In this document: in pieces, positions 1-9,659 of the stretch | How the letters are laid out: the number at the start of each line of letters is the position of its first letter | Position numbering within the stretch: the stretch's first letter is position 1 | Assembly (NCBI RefSeq): GCF_013214165.1 | Contig: NZ_JABSSM010000009.1 | Location: 1 to 62,915, forward strand | Length of the DNA: 62,915 nt | Direction: 5' to 3' | Origin: Shewanella sp. | GTDB taxonomy: Bacteria; Pseudomonadota; Gammaproteobacteria; Enterobacterales; Shewanellaceae | The notes under the pieces: model-generated | Seen by the model: only the letters and a program-made list of their open reading frames with translations | The model's database searches: none | What the model was told of the DNA's origin: nothing | Program-made: the position numbers and the translations under genes

Positions 1-1514
1 CCGGCTGGGTATAATCCTTTGGTATTGATGCTCTGATAATCTGCGTTACGTTTGATTTGAACCGGTGATGAGGTGCGTGTTTCTACGCCGGTGAGCAGGG
101 CATCATCATGGGCAAATCCGGGGATCTTGTTATTAAACGCGGGTAAGGCTTCACGAATAGCCTCAATGGCAAAATCAGGCAGGCTAGTACTGAGATCTGT
201 CATGGTGACGTCTGGCTTATAGGACGGCTCTACATCACCGTATGGCTGGGCTTGAGCCCCTTTCAAGAAATCACCCACTCGTTGCGCCGGGGCTTGATAA
301 GTGCTACCCCCCAAGATGTAGGCATGACGTTCTAGCTTGCGCTGGAGTGCGATGCCTTGCAGCGGATCGTTATCGAAATCGCTCGGTGCAACGCCGACTA
401 CGATGGCACTGTTGGCATTACGCTCACTGCGAGAATATTGGCTCATGCCATTAGTGACCACGGCTTCAGTTTCTGATGTGGCCGCCACGACAACGCCGCC
501 AGGGCACATACAGAAGCTATAAACCGAACGACCACTCTTGCAATGGTGCACCAATTTGTAATCCGCAGCACCTAAGATCGGGTGACCCGCATTACTACCA
601 AAGCGCGCTTGGTCAATCAGTTGTTGCTTATGTTCGATGCGAAAACCCACCGAGAAAGACTGGGCTTCAAGGTAAACACCTTTATCATGCAACATCTGTA
701 CAGTGTCACGTGCACTGTGGCCAATCGCCAAGGTGACATGCTTGGAATTGATGACTTCGCCGCCCTTGAGCGTCACACCAGTCACCTGGTTGTCGACGAT
801 ATTGAGTTCTTCAACCCGGGTTTCGAAACGAATATCACCACCAAGCTCGATGATCTTGCTGCGCATACGTTCGACCATAGTAACTAGCTTGAACGTGCCT
901 ATATGAGGCTTGCTGACATAAATAATTTCAGCTGGAGCACCGGCGGCAACGAATTCTTGTTTCACTTTTAAGCCGAGAAAATTGGGATCTTTCACCTGAC
1001 TGTATAATTTACCGTCAGAAAATGTCCCGGCACCGCCTTCACCAAACTGCACGTTTGATTCGGTATTTAATTCACCTTTACGCCAGAAACGGAAGGTATC
1101 TTTTGCGCGTTCATGTACAGATTTACCGCGCTCTAAAATGATAGGTTTGAAACCCATTTGAGCCAGAATTAAGCCGGCAAAAAGACCACACGGCCCCATA
1201 CCAATAACGACGGGGCGCTCTTGTAAATCGACAGGCGCTTGAGCGACATACTTATAATTCGTGTCTGGTGATTGTCTTACCAGTTGATCCTGTTCAAAAC
1301 GGGATAACAGCTGGTCTTCATCAACATTGTTTAATGTCAAATCCAAGGTGTAAATCAAAGTGATTTTATTACGTTTACGCGCATCATAACCCCGTTTAAA
1401 GATATGGATGTCGACAAGCTGCTCTGCCGTGATCGACAGTTTATCAAACACAAAATTGCGCAATGCATCATCGTCATGATCTAACGGTAATTTGACTTCG
1501 TTTAGACGTATCAT
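1..1514 (-). CDS. NAD(FAD)-utilizing dehydrogenase, C-terminus outside window
   Basis: Reading leftwards from an ATG at 1514 gives an open frame that runs off the left edge, about 504 codons. An N-terminal domain of about 100 residues precedes an FAD dinucleotide fold (GMGPCGLFAGL from residue 105). Further along are a GEGGAGTFSDGKL segment and a CPGGVV segment. This order is that of the conserved 'NAD(FAD)-utilizing dehydrogenase' family (COG2509 type), usually about 540 residues, so only a short C-terminal part is missing. The substrate of the family is not known to me. No gene lies upstream within 300 bases, and the leader is followed by repeat arrays. The opposite strand shows shadow frames only. 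Confidence 0.85.
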   Translation of the reverse strand, partial: MIRLNEVKLPLDHDDDALRNFVFDKLSITAEQLVDIHIFKRGYDARKRNKITLIYTLDLTLNNVDEDQLLSRFEQDQLVRQSPDTNYKYVAQAPVDLQERPVVIGMGPCGLFAGLILAQMGFKPIILERGKSVHERAKDTFRFWRKGELNTESNVQFGEGGAGTFSDGKLYSQVKDPNFLGLKVKQEFVAAGAPAEIIYVSKPHIGTFKLVTMVERMRSKIIELGGDIRFETRVEELNIVDNQVTGVTLKGGEVINSKHVTLAIGHSARDTVQMLHDKGVYLEAQSFSVGFRIEHKQQLIDQARFGSNAGHPILGAADYKLVHHCKSGRSVYSFCMCPGGVVVAATSETEAVVTNGMSQYSRSERNANSAIVVGVAPSDFDNDPLQGIALQRKLERHAYILGGSTYQAPAQRVGDFLKGAQAQPYGDVEPSYKPDVTMTDLSTSLPDFAIEAIREALPAFNNKIPGFAHDDALLTGVETRTSSPVQIKRNADYQSINTKGLYPA

Positions 1515-1787
1515 CGGGTGGTTACCTAACAGGGAATATGGTTCATAATCTATGGCGCGCAGTTTACGTGATTTAGGCTAAAAATGAAAATAAAAAGGCA
1601 ACGACTATCAGCCAGATGCCAGCTCTACAGCTGAGCGCCAGCTGGGGGGCTGTAGTCATTTATCCATCCCTAGAACCATGGATAAAGCTTAAGCGTGTTC
1701 GAGATCAGTATGACGCACCTTGCCGTCTCTCCGGCGTGCTTATCACTGTCATTCTGGCATTCTCACTTCCTGTCTTTCCGCGTGCTT

Positions 1788-1925
1788 ACCACTGTCATTC
1801 TGGCTTTATTACCATTGTCATTCTGGCTTTATTACCATTGTCATTCTGGCTTTATTACCATTGTCATTCTGGCTTTATTACCATTGTCATTCCGGCTTTA
1901 TTACCATTGTCATTCCGGCACTCTT
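1788..1925. repeat. six tandem 23-bp repeats
   Basis: Six consecutive 23-bp units run from 1788 to 1925, each starting ACCATTGTCATTC (first copy ACCACTG). The first four carry TCTGG and the last two TCCGG; the last unit diverges at its end and merges into the first full palindromic element at 1909. The core GTCATTC matches the left end of the 84-bp element, so this looks like a local amplification of that end. The stretch 1515-1787 upstream holds only short broken pieces of the same family. Frames through it give low-complexity peptides that I do not regard as genes. Confidence 0.9.
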
Positions 1926-2313
1926 GTTAGCCGGAATCCACTTCTGAGAACTTAAAGCCAGAGCTGGATACCGGAACGAGTCCGGTATGACAGCAAAAGG
2001 AACAAGCCCGGGAAGACCAAAAGGAACAAGTCCGGTATGACAGCAAAAGGAACGAGTCCGGTATGACAAAAGAGGCAACGCGTTGTAGATAATTCTGGCG
2101 CGACTTTGCTAGTGTATTTCCGGCACGCTTATTGGTCGGAATCCATTCAATATGGTCTTTCCGGCATGCCTGTTGGCCGGAATCCACTTCTGAGAACCTA
2201 AAGACAAGAGCTGGATCCCGGAACAAGCCCGGGAAGACCAAAAGGAACAAGTCCGGTATGACAGCAAAAGGAACAAGCCCGGTATGACAGCAAAAGGAAC
2301 AAGCCCGGGATGA
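1909..2313. repeat. 84-bp palindromic repeat family, locus 1
   Basis: Two near-complete elements (1909-1991 and 2155-2238) are joined by extra copies of the right-hand stem and by a left half at about 2111-2153. Each element starts GTC(A/T)TTCCGGC, has a left dyad TTCCGGC...GCCGGAA, a central segment with CTTCTGAGAAC and AGCTGGAT, and a right dyad CCCGGAAC...GTCCGGG, and ends GG(A/G)A(A/T)GAC. The two ends form a terminal inverted repeat, as in MITE/REP-like elements. A linker at 2065-2119 recurs in loci 3 and 4. From 2314 to 2433 I see nothing further. Confidence 0.85.
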
Positions 2314-2433
2314 CACATCATGGTTCTATGAGTCGATGAAGAGTGCCAACGACCTTGAAAAACCCCGCAAGTCATTTTACTTTTCATGATCAGAGTAAAA
2401 TGATTGTGACAATACTCTATGCAAAGGCTTTAA

Positions 2434-2613
2434 TTAACGTCTAAATCTTTTTACGACACCTTGATAGATAAAGTAAGCCGCGACCGTGACTATGATGAAG
2501 GGGACGACGATGACTGCAACGTTGAACATAAACTTAGTCACCGGAATGATGATAAACGTTGCCATGAGTAATATGGCAAAGGTGAGTAATGCGATAAGGG
2601 TAATTTGATTCAT
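2434..2613 (-). CDS. small two-helix membrane protein, unknown function
   Basis: A 59-residue hydrophobic protein. I chose the ATG at 2613 because AGGAAA lies 4 bases before it; an upstream extension in the same frame to 2700 lacks a ribosome site. Two membrane segments are visible, about residues 5-25 (ALLTFAILLMATFIIIP) and 30-50 (VAVIVVPFIIVTVAAYFIY), with a basic end (KRFRR) predicted cytoplasmic. It is monocistronic between two repeat loci. I do not recognise the family; the compact design suggests a real small membrane protein rather than chance. Confidence 0.6.
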   Translation of the reverse strand: MNQITLIALLTFAILLMATFIIIPVTKFMFNVAVIVVPFIIVTVAAYFIYQGVVKRFRR

Positions 2614-2930
2614 GCTTTTCCTGAGTTGGTGCTTGTACTTATTGCTACTTGTTGCCAGTTCTTTAGGACTGAAAGTTATCCAGCTAACCCAACGAAACAA
2701 CGCCTAACGACTTTATAGTATTATCGCAGCCTTATCTTATTCATCCCTTAATTGAGGTAAAAAAATGATACTGAGCTGTAGAAGTTGAGATGCTAGTCAA
2801 GCACGTGCTGTGCTCATTTAATAGACAGTGCAAGCAGATGACTCGGGGGAAACTGCTTGCGCTGTAAGTACTCATATGCGACTCACAGTATGAGCCGTTA
2901 GAACAAGACGGTATCTTAGCCGTACTTTCC

Positions 2931-3053
2931 CTCGTCTTTCCGGCATTCTCACTTCCTGTCTTTCTGGCATTTTTTCCACTGTCTTTCCGGCATTTTTTTA
3001 GGCCGGAATCCACTTCTTAGCACTTAAAGCCGTGAGTTTGATCCCGGAACGAG
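2931..3053. repeat. 84-bp palindromic repeat family, locus 2 (degenerate)
   Basis: Three truncated left ends (GTCTTTC(C/T)GGCATT) in a row are followed by a degraded element with GGCCGGAATCC, CACTTCTTAGCAC and GATCCCGGAACGAG, but without the right-hand closing stem. It sits immediately downstream of the PurA-like gene on the minus strand. The rest of 2614-3080 contains no gene that I can support. Confidence 0.75.
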
Positions 3054-3080
3054 CAAATCTGAATCGATAATTACTGGTCA

Positions 3081-4337
3081 TTATCTAAGGATCATTTGCT
3101 CACGTTCTGGGCCGACTGATACCATTTTAATTGGTACACCCATCAAGGCTTCTATGCGAAGCACATAAGCTTGGGCGGCTGGGGGTAGGCTGGCAAATGT
3201 TCGGCAACCTGTGATGTCTTCGCTCCAACCTTGCATCTCTTCATAAATAGGCGTTAGGGCTGCGGTTTGAGGCCAGATTGGGTTTTGTGTGTGTTCACCG
3301 GCGTAGGATACACAGATTTTCAGATCTTTCATGCCAGTTAAGCAGTCAATCTTAGTCAGTGCGATTTCGGTGGCGGCTTGTAGCTCGACACCGTTACGGG
3401 TTGCGACGGCATCGAAATATCCCATATCACGAGGACGACCCGTTACTGCGCCGTATTCATTAGATGCTTCACGGAAGTTATCTTGCTCTTCCATTGCGGT
3501 GACTAATGTACCCGTACCCACAGATGAGCTGAATGATTTTGCCACGGCAATGATCCGCTCCGGGCGTAGCGCCGGTAAACCACTGCCAATGCCGGCATAG
3601 GCCGCCGTTACGTTTGAAGAGGTTGTCCATGGGTATTCGCCATAAACCAAGTCGCGGCCTGCACCGAGTTGTGCTTCAAACAACAAGTTAGCCTGGTTGC
3701 TTTGCATGACTTTTAGTGGTTCAGTCACGTTACAGATAAATTCACGCCAAGGGGCTGTGACTTCTAATAACCATGCTGTCATCTCTTCGGCGCTTTGGCT
3801 GAAGTCACAGCTTGGGTATAGGGCGTTTAATTGGGGCATTTTCCAATCGAGCATAAATTGAATACGCTCAAGTAGCACTTCAGGTTGCATTAACCAGCCG
3901 ACAAGAATGCCTTTTTTCATGACACGGTCGCCATAGGCGGGGGCTATACCTTGACGAGTTGAACCGTAGGCTGCATCGCCCAAGCGCTCTTCTTCCAGGG
4001 TATCTTCGAGTGCGTGTAGAGGCAGACATAAGGTGGCACGATCTGAGATGTGTAACTTAACACTCACGCCAGCCGCTTTCACCTCGGCAATCTCTTCGCT
4101 TAATGCTGCAGGGCTGATGACCATGCCAGGGCCGAGTACCGCAATACAGTCTGGATTAAATATGCCGCTGGGAAGCTGGTGTAATTTAAAGGTGCCAAAA
4201 TCATTGACCACGGTATGACCCGCATTATTGCCACCTTGAAAACGAATGCTTGCAGAGGCATCTGCCGCAAGAAAATCAACGATACGGCCTTTACCTTCAT
4301 CGCCCCAATTGGCACCCACAACAACAATAGACGGCAT
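3081..4337 (-). CDS. purA: divergent adenylosuccinate synthetase (PurA paralogue)
   Basis: 418 residues, close to the usual 430, starting at an ATG with AGGAG upstream. The family joins aspartate to IMP with GTP hydrolysis in AMP synthesis. The P-loop WGDEGKG with Asp13, NAGHT with His41, TTSSN, the TKID guanine-binding motif and the GRPR loop are all present. Compared from memory with E. coli PurA, several IMP-site positions differ: the usual TTGRGIGPAYED loop reads STRQGIAPAYGD (R131 to Q, R143 to K), and the EGAQG motif reads EAQLG (Q224 to L). This is therefore probably a second PurA copy, not the housekeeping one, and its substrate may be changed. It is divergent from a LysR regulator at 4473. 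The purA symbol denotes family only. Confidence 0.8.
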   Translation of the reverse strand: MPSIVVVGANWGDEGKGRIVDFLAADASASIRFQGGNNAGHTVVNDFGTFKLHQLPSGIFNPDCIAVLGPGMVISPAALSEEIAEVKAAGVSVKLHISDRATLCLPLHALEDTLEEERLGDAAYGSTRQGIAPAYGDRVMKKGILVGWLMQPEVLLERIQFMLDWKMPQLNALYPSCDFSQSAEEMTAWLLEVTAPWREFICNVTEPLKVMQSNQANLLFEAQLGAGRDLVYGEYPWTTSSNVTAAYAGIGSGLPALRPERIIAVAKSFSSSVGTGTLVTAMEEQDNFREASNEYGAVTGRPRDMGYFDAVATRNGVELQAATEIALTKIDCLTGMKDLKICVSYAGEHTQNPIWPQTAALTPIYEEMQGWSEDITGCRTFASLPPAAQAYVLRIEALMGVPIKMVSVGPEREQMILR

Positions 4338-4398
4338 AACTCACACTCCTGAATAATTAAGAGGCTATGCTAATTCAACGAGTGAGATATGGAAAATT

Positions 4399-4440
4399 AA
4401 TAATTATTATCGATTTGATAAGTAACTCATATATTATGAG
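4399..4440. promoter_or_regulatory. putative operator in the purA-like / lysR divergent region
   Basis: The 135-bp divergent gap holds a perfect palindrome AATAATTATT (4399-4408) and a dyad CTCAT-N5-ATGAG (4426-4440), the latter 32 bases before the lysR start. LysR proteins bind dyads of the T-N11-A type in such gaps. That this LysR binds here is inference from position only. Confidence 0.35.
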
Positions 4441-4472
4441 TAGAGAAACGACTTAAATAACCAGGTAAAAGT

Positions 4473-5366
4473 ATGCTTGACCTCAATTGGCTTAGAACGT
4501 TTGTCACCTTAGCGCAGCAGCAACATTTTGGTAAGGCAGCGGCGGCGCTGCATATGACTCAGCCTAATGTCAGCCTGCATATCAAGCAGTTAGAAAGTAC
4601 CACCCGAGTTAAGCTGATTGAGCGTACCCCATTTCACTTGACTCAGGCTGGAGTTAGGTTACTGCTATCGAGCCAAAAAACCTTAATGGAGTTGCAGGTC
4701 TGTCAGGCGGATCTCAATGCGATCAACGACCTTAGCCAAGGAACGCTTACCATTGCGGCCAGTGATATCATTTCACGGTTACTCTTGATCTCACCATTTC
4801 AGCTGTTTAAGGCCCAGTTCCCGGGGATCGATTTTTCGCTGTTAAATACCACCTCATCACAAGCATCAGAACTGGTTAAAAATGCCCAAGCGGATTTAGG
4901 CTTTGTGATCGCCCAAAAAGAGAGTCAGCCGTTACATTTCACCGAGTTACAACAGATACACTGGTGCGCACTAGGAGATAACCTAGCGCTATGGCAACAG
5001 GCGAAACGACAGCCTGAATTGGCGTTAGAGAGTGAACCCACCTTGATCTTATTGGGCCACGATACTCGTACCCGAGACCTACTCGATTCAGCGCTGCCAT
5101 CTTTGAATTTACCTCAGTATCGAATCATGGAAGTCGGCAGTGTCGATGCACAAATAGACTGGGCAGAAGCGGGTTTTGGTGTGGCGATAGTGCCCGAGTT
5201 TTCAATTTATACTAAGCGACATCTAAAGACCAAGGTGACGCCGCTACCCGAGTTTCCCACCACCAGCCTTGGTTATATTGTGCGACAAAACCAGATACTG
5301 TCGAAAGCCATCAAACAGTTATTAAGATGGGTCGATGAAGAGATCATCCGATTGCAGAATAGGTAG
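4473..5366 (+). CDS. LysR-family transcriptional regulator
   Basis: 297 residues, normal for the family, starting at an ATG with CAGGT upstream. The N-terminal winged helix-turn-helix (residues 1-65) has the typical pattern MLDLNWLRTFVTLAQ, then AAAALHMTQPNVSLHIKQLE, followed by a substrate-binding domain of two lobes. The typical conserved Pro/Gln/Ser positions of the recognition helix are present. It is divergent from the PurA paralogue, so that gene is the likeliest target, perhaps in response to a purine or amino-acid-like ligand. The ligand cannot be read from the sequence. A repeat locus begins 16 bases after its stop codon. Confidence 0.9.
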   Translation: MLDLNWLRTFVTLAQQQHFGKAAAALHMTQPNVSLHIKQLESTTRVKLIERTPFHLTQAGVRLLLSSQKTLMELQVCQADLNAINDLSQGTLTIAASDIISRLLLISPFQLFKAQFPGIDFSLLNTTSSQASELVKNAQADLGFVIAQKESQPLHFTELQQIHWCALGDNLALWQQAKRQPELALESEPTLILLGHDTRTRDLLDSALPSLNLPQYRIMEVGSVDAQIDWAEAGFGVAIVPEFSIYTKRHLKTKVTPLPEFPTTSLGYIVRQNQILSKAIKQLLRWVDEEIIRLQNR

Positions 5367-5381
5367 AGCCAATGACTTATC

Positions 5382-5750
5382 GTCTTTCCGGCATGCCTGT
5401 TGGCCGGAATCCACTTCTGAGAACTTAAAGACAAGAGCTGGATCCCGGAACAAGCCCGGGATGACCAAAAGGAACAAGCCCGGGAAGACCGTAAAAAAGC
5501 TAACAATGGATCTCGGAACGAGTCCGGTATGACAAAAGAGGCAACGCGTAGTAGATAATTCTGGCGCGACTTTACTAGTGTCTTTCCGGTACGCTTACTT
5601 ACTGTCATTCCGGCACTCTTGTTGGCCGGAATCCACGGTTTCGCACCTAAAGACAAAAGCTGGATCCCGGAACGAGTCCGGGATGACTGGAACGAGGCCG
5701 GGATGACTGGAACAAGGCCGGGATGACTGGAACAAGGCCGGGATGACTGG
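5382..5750. repeat. 84-bp palindromic repeat family, locus 3, with 20-bp tandem array
   Basis: Two complete elements (5382-5465 and 5604-5687) are joined by a right-stem copy and by the linker 5531-5585, which is almost identical to that in loci 1 and 4. The right-hand end is expanded into four 20-bp units (5671-5690, 5691-5710, 5711-5730, 5731-5750), each AACRAGKCCGGGATGACTGG. The remaining bases up to 5945 are AT-rich and presumably hold the promoter of the next gene; I see no clear box. Confidence 0.85.
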
Positions 5751-5945
5751 TAATGAGTAAAAATCATTCACAACATGTCATCGGTTTATTTTTAAACTTT
5801 AATTTACAAATCCATTCAATGTCTTGGATCTATTTTAACCTGATATATACACCTTAATCCTGTAAGATGATTTAGCGTAACAAGTGTAGGTTGTGCCTAT
5901 TTTGATACGCCACAATGAACACTCAAAACAAAATGAGTAGATATT

Positions 5946-6284
5946 ATGTTTTTATATATTACAGGGTTAAGTGTGCTCATTATGATCTTGTGCGCGGCTC
6001 TCTATGTGATTTATCGCAATATACATAGAGGGCGGATCAGCAAATCTAAAGAATATAATGTGTTATTTGATGAAGATACGATAGTGGATGAGTTAATCAC
6101 TCAGCTTATCGAAAAGAATCAAAACCAAGAAAACCAACAAAAAACCACACGAAGTAAACAAGACATCTTGGCGACTTTTGTCGACTTGCATAGGTCTGGC
6201 AGTTTTTGCGCTCAATTAACTGAGCAAGAGATCGTCTATTTTGTCAAAAAGAAGTTAAATATGGAGTCCAATAAACATGGATAG
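5946..6284 (+). CDS. single-span membrane protein, partner of the SPFH-like protein
   Basis: 112 residues. An N-terminal membrane segment (about residues 2-24, ITGLSVLIMILCAALYVIY) is followed by a charged, Gln/Asn-rich cytoplasmic part with likely helices. The start ATG has no strong Shine-Dalgarno sequence. Its stop overlaps the next start by 8 bases (6277-6284), which indicates translational coupling and joint function. I do not recognise the family. A role as assembly partner or regulator of the SPFH-like protein is inference from coupling. Confidence 0.7.
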   Translation: MFLYITGLSVLIMILCAALYVIYRNIHRGRISKSKEYNVLFDEDTIVDELITQLIEKNQNQENQQKTTRSKQDILATFVDLHRSGSFCAQLTEQEIVYFVKKKLNMESNKHG

Positions 6285-7617
6285 TAAGGTTCAATCAGAT
6301 CAGCAATTCACTCGTGGTTCTCTTGCCCCGCAAAAGAGTAATCGTAACCTCATTTTAATTGCAGCTTGTATCACAGTTTTGGTGGTCATAGCGACGTTTA
6401 TTTCCCAGATGATCGCCTGGAATGAAGCGGACGAACGTCTGGTTCATCAATCGGCATTTACCGGCGATCTCACGGTTATCAATCAAGCCGGGCCTTATTT
6501 CAAAGCCTTTGGCACTGTGTCAGCCTATAAAAAAGTGATTTCGATTAATTTTACCGGTGATGACGGTGCAACGGCGAGTGCCTTGGTTCCATTAATCCCG
6601 ATCCGTTTCCTCGATACTACAACAGGTGACGCCCGCGGTGTGGCTCGTTTTAGGTTACCAGGTAATGTGCCAGCCGGAGAGTCAGGTTCATTACGGGGAT
6701 TACTTAAAATCCACGAAGAATTTGGCTCGCAAGATACCTTAATCTCAAACCTTTTGATGCGTGCCACGACTGAAAATGTGAAGGCGTCCGCCAGAATGAT
6801 GTCTGTAGAGCAACATTATTCAGGTGGTAATGGACAACTGAGCCAAGATTTTTCTGACCAACTCGTCTATGGTATTTTCGTTACCGAACAAATTTTCGGT
6901 TCTGGCAGCCGTCCTAAAACGGGCGAGTTTAATAATTTAAATAAACAGCAGCGGGTCACCATCAATATAAAACAAGATGAAGAAGGCAATGCATTGCGTA
7001 ATTCGGCTATCTTAGGTGCCTATGGGATCACGGTCGTCGATGCGAGCATTATCGATATTGATTACGAAAGCAAAGTGAATGCCAGGCTCGAGGCACAGAA
7101 GCAGGCGGCTGCCGATGAGGCTCTGGCGAGACAAAACCTGAAGAAGGCTGAACAACAAGCGCGTACCGAAGTGGCTTTAGGTGAACAAGCCATCGCCAAG
7201 CAGAGAGCCGAATCGGAAAAGCTCAAAATTAAGGAGCAGATTGACGCCGAGCGGGTTAAAGCCAATGCGATTATCTCCGCGCAGCAACGTGTGGCCGTTA
7301 AAGCCGAGTTGGCTAAAGAGCAACATGAAATCTTGAAGCAGCAACGCCTCGAGGCCCAAGGTATGGATGTATTAGCCGAAGCGCGTCAAAGGGCTAAGTC
7401 TGCGGCGCTGGATCCTAAATATGTGTTCGATGAAACATTAAAAGCGGAAGTAAAAATCCAAACGGCGCTGTTTAACAGCCTAGGTAACAGCCGTCTGGTA
7501 CCTGAGATAGTGATCGGCGGTGGACAGGGAGTGCAAAATAATGGCTCTGAGTTTATGCGTTTACTGGCTGCCGATGCGGCACTCAATCTTAAGAAGCGTT
7601 TAGACAATAGGCAATAG
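6277..7617 (+). CDS. SPFH/band 7-like membrane protein
   Basis: 446 residues. A membrane span at about residues 24-46 (LILIAACITVLVVIATF) is followed by an extracytoplasmic-type globular part. Then comes a long Ala/Glu/Lys/Arg-rich coiled coil from about residue 265 to 375 (NARLEAQKQAAADEALA, QQARTEVALGEQAIAKQ). It ends with a conserved-looking tail RLVPEIVIGG. Membrane anchor, beta-rich domain and EA-rich coiled coil is the SPFH/prohibitin/flotillin plan, whose members form large membrane rings. I assign it by architecture, not by a diagnostic motif. It is coupled to the 112-residue membrane protein upstream and followed by a strong terminator. Confidence 0.6.
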   Translation: MDSKVQSDQQFTRGSLAPQKSNRNLILIAACITVLVVIATFISQMIAWNEADERLVHQSAFTGDLTVINQAGPYFKAFGTVSAYKKVISINFTGDDGATASALVPLIPIRFLDTTTGDARGVARFRLPGNVPAGESGSLRGLLKIHEEFGSQDTLISNLLMRATTENVKASARMMSVEQHYSGGNGQLSQDFSDQLVYGIFVTEQIFGSGSRPKTGEFNNLNKQQRVTINIKQDEEGNALRNSAILGAYGITVVDASIIDIDYESKVNARLEAQKQAAADEALARQNLKKAEQQARTEVALGEQAIAKQRAESEKLKIKEQIDAERVKANAIISAQQRVAVKAELAKEQHEILKQQRLEAQGMDVLAEARQRAKSAALDPKYVFDETLKAEVKIQTALFNSLGNSRLVPEIVIGGGQGVQNNGSEFMRLLAADAALNLKKRLDNRQ

Positions 7618-7760
7618 CCGTTTTCAGGTAATCACTGAGCCAGTTAATTAGGCTTGGTGATTAACTCGGTTTTATTGTTACTGCAGCCGGTATTATATCT
7701 ATGGGTATAAATTGTATAGCGCTAGTTTAAGCGACTCAATAAGTTAAATACCCATAAACA

Positions 7761-7795
7761 AAAACGCCGCCAGACTCTAGTCTGGCGGCGTTTTT
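7761..7795. terminator. bidirectional rho-independent terminator
   Basis: The stem AAAACGCCGCCAGACT pairs with its complement across a tiny loop and has A and T runs on both sides. It lies between the convergent SPFH operon and the ABC-F gene, so it can stop both. Confidence 0.9.
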
Positions 7796-7832
7796 AATTG
7801 AAGCTAGGATTTGATTCAGCTATTGCGTCGCC

Positions 7833-9443
7833 TTAAGCAACTTTTCTGGCAGCGGCTTCAGCCGTGCTGGCTAGGTATTCATCGAAGCTGCCGTGGAAGT
7901 TGACCAGCTTCTTGTCTTTCACGTCTATGATGTGGGTGGCCAGTGATGAGACAAACTCACGGTCATGGCTGACGAAGATTAGCGTGCCTTCGAAAACCTT
8001 GAGCGCATTGTTCAAGGCTTCGATGGCTTCCATGTCCATGTGGTTGGTTGGCTCATCCATGATGAGCACATTGATGTCTTGCATCATCAACTTGCCGAAC
8101 AAGAGGCGGTTCTTCTCTCCACCGGAGCAGTTCTTGGCTTTCTTGTTGGCATCGTCTTCGGTAAACAATAGACGACCTAACATGCCACGGACCGAAAGGT
8201 CGTTATGCTTAGGCGTGCGCCACTGTGACATCCAGTCAAATAACGACAGTTCATTCTCGAAATCAGCCGTGCTGTCTTGTGGGCAGTAACCGATAGCGGC
8301 ATTTTCTGACCACTTGATCACGCCTTGATTGTGTGACAGCTCGTTAACTAGGCAGCGAAGTAGGGTGGTCTTACCCACACCGTTCTCACCGATAACGGCC
8401 AATTTAGCGCCCGCTTCTAGGATAAGCTCGCCGCCTTCGAATAAGGTTTCAGCGTCAAAACCATGGCCCAAATCTTCAATAACCAGCGCCTGGCGATGCA
8501 TCTTCTTGCACTCATCGAAACGCAATGACGGTGTCATACGGCTCGACGATTTGACTTCATCTAAGCTGATCTTATCCAACTTTTTAGCACGAGAACTGGC
8601 TTGCTTGGCTTTAGATGCGTTGGCACCGAAGCGGTTGACGAAGTCCTGTAATTCGGCCATCTCGGCGCTCTTCTTAGCGTTACCGGATAATAGCTGCTCC
8701 TGGATAAGGCCAGATGCTTCGAGGAAGTACTCGTAGTTACCGGGATAGATACGTAGCTCGCCGTAATCGATATCCGCCATATGGGTACAGACAGAGTTAA
8801 GGAAGTGTCTGTCGTGGGAGATGATGATCATGGTGCATTTACGTTTATTTAGCTCGCCCGCTAACCAGGAGATGGTATGAATATCCAAGTTGTTGGTTGG
8901 CTCATCGAGGAGCAAGATGTCTGGATTAGCAAATAAAGCCTGGGCCAGCAGTACGCGTAACTTCCAACCCGGGGCAACTTGCTGCATTAAACCAAAGTGA
9001 AACGATTCTTCGATGCCCGCTTCGAGTAAGATCTCACCGGCACGAGACTCGGCGCTATAGCCGTCCATCTCGGCAAACTCACTCTCGAGTTCGGCGACCT
9101 TCATGCCGTCATCTTCGCTCATTTCTGGTAGCGAGTAGATGCGGTCACGTTCTTGCTTCACTTGCCAAAGCTTTGCATCACCCATGATCACAGTATCGAC
9201 CACACTGTATTGCTCGAACGCAAACTGATCTTGGCTCAAGGTACCCACTTTAAGACCAGGTGTGATAGACACGTTGCCTGAGCTTGGTGCTAAAGTGCCA
9301 CTGAGGATTTTCATGAATGTGGATTTACCACAACCGTTAGCGCCGATGAGGCCATAACGATTGCCGTGTCCAAATTTAGCTGAAATGTTTTCAAACAAAG
9401 GCTCAGCGCCAAACTGCATGGTGATGTTCGCGGTGGATATCAA
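7833..9443 (-). CDS. ybiT: ABC-F ATPase of the YbiT type
   Basis: 536 residues with two ATP-binding cassettes: Walker [10 protein letters not shown] and GENGVGKTT, Walker [14 protein letters not shown] and [12 protein letters not shown], and a signature [13 protein letters not shown] in the second half. It lacks transmembrane segments, so it is a soluble ribosome-associated ABC-F protein. The sequence tracks E. coli YbiT closely along its length ([48 protein letters not shown]). I set the start at a TTG (9441-9443): it has AGGA at the right distance and begins [12 protein letters not shown] where family members begin. The longer frame to 9602 adds about 53 unrelated residues. ABC-F proteins adjust translation or protect ribosomes; the exact role here is unknown. 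Confidence 0.9.
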   Translation of the reverse strand: MISTANITMQFGAEPLFENISAKFGHGNRYGLIGANGCGKSTFMKILSGTLAPSSGNVSITPGLKVGTLSQDQFAFEQYSVVDTVIMGDAKLWQVKQERDRIYSLPEMSEDDGMKVAELESEFAEMDGYSAESRAGEILLEAGIEESFHFGLMQQVAPGWKLRVLLAQALFANPDILLLDEPTNNLDIHTISWLAGELNKRKCTMIIISHDRHFLNSVCTHMADIDYGELRIYPGNYEYFLEASGLIQEQLLSGNAKKSAEMAELQDFVNRFGANASKAKQASSRAKKLDKISLDEVKSSSRMTPSLRFDECKKMHRQALVIEDLGHGFDAETLFEGGELILEAGAKLAVIGENGVGKTTLLRCLVNELSHNQGVIKWSENAAIGYCPQDSTADFENELSLFDWMSQWRTPKHNDLSVRGMLGRLLFTEDDANKKAKNCSGGEKNRLLFGKLMMQDINVLIMDEPTNHMDMEAIEALNNALKVFEGTLIFVSHDREFVSSLATHIIDVKDKKLVNFHGSFDEYLASTAEAAARKVA

Positions 9444-9659
9444 AGAAATGTTCCTAGGTGTACAGGCAGGTTTTGAATTGACTCGCTTTTTAAAACTCAG
9501 GCCAAAATAACAACGTGCAATAATAATGAGTAAATTAGGTCGCGGATTATACAGAGTTTGAGCGCATTGGGCTAGTGAAGATCGCATCCCATCGCAAAGC
9601 ACATGGTGAAAGACGCCAAAAAGCAGCGATAAGCGGTAAGGGAGGCATTCAGCATTCTG

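Noticed and set aside
242..906. Plus-strand frames of 60-100 codons
   Set aside because: They are antisense to the partial FAD dehydrogenase, which has clear family motifs.
1616..2387. Several open frames on both strands through repeat locus 1
   Set aside because: They translate the palindromic and tandem repeats into low-complexity peptides, have no ribosome site and recur in the other repeat loci.
3081..4337. PurZ-type 2-aminoadenylosuccinate synthetase
   Set aside because: The key Asp13 replaced in PurZ is kept here, and no phage Z-genome genes are near.
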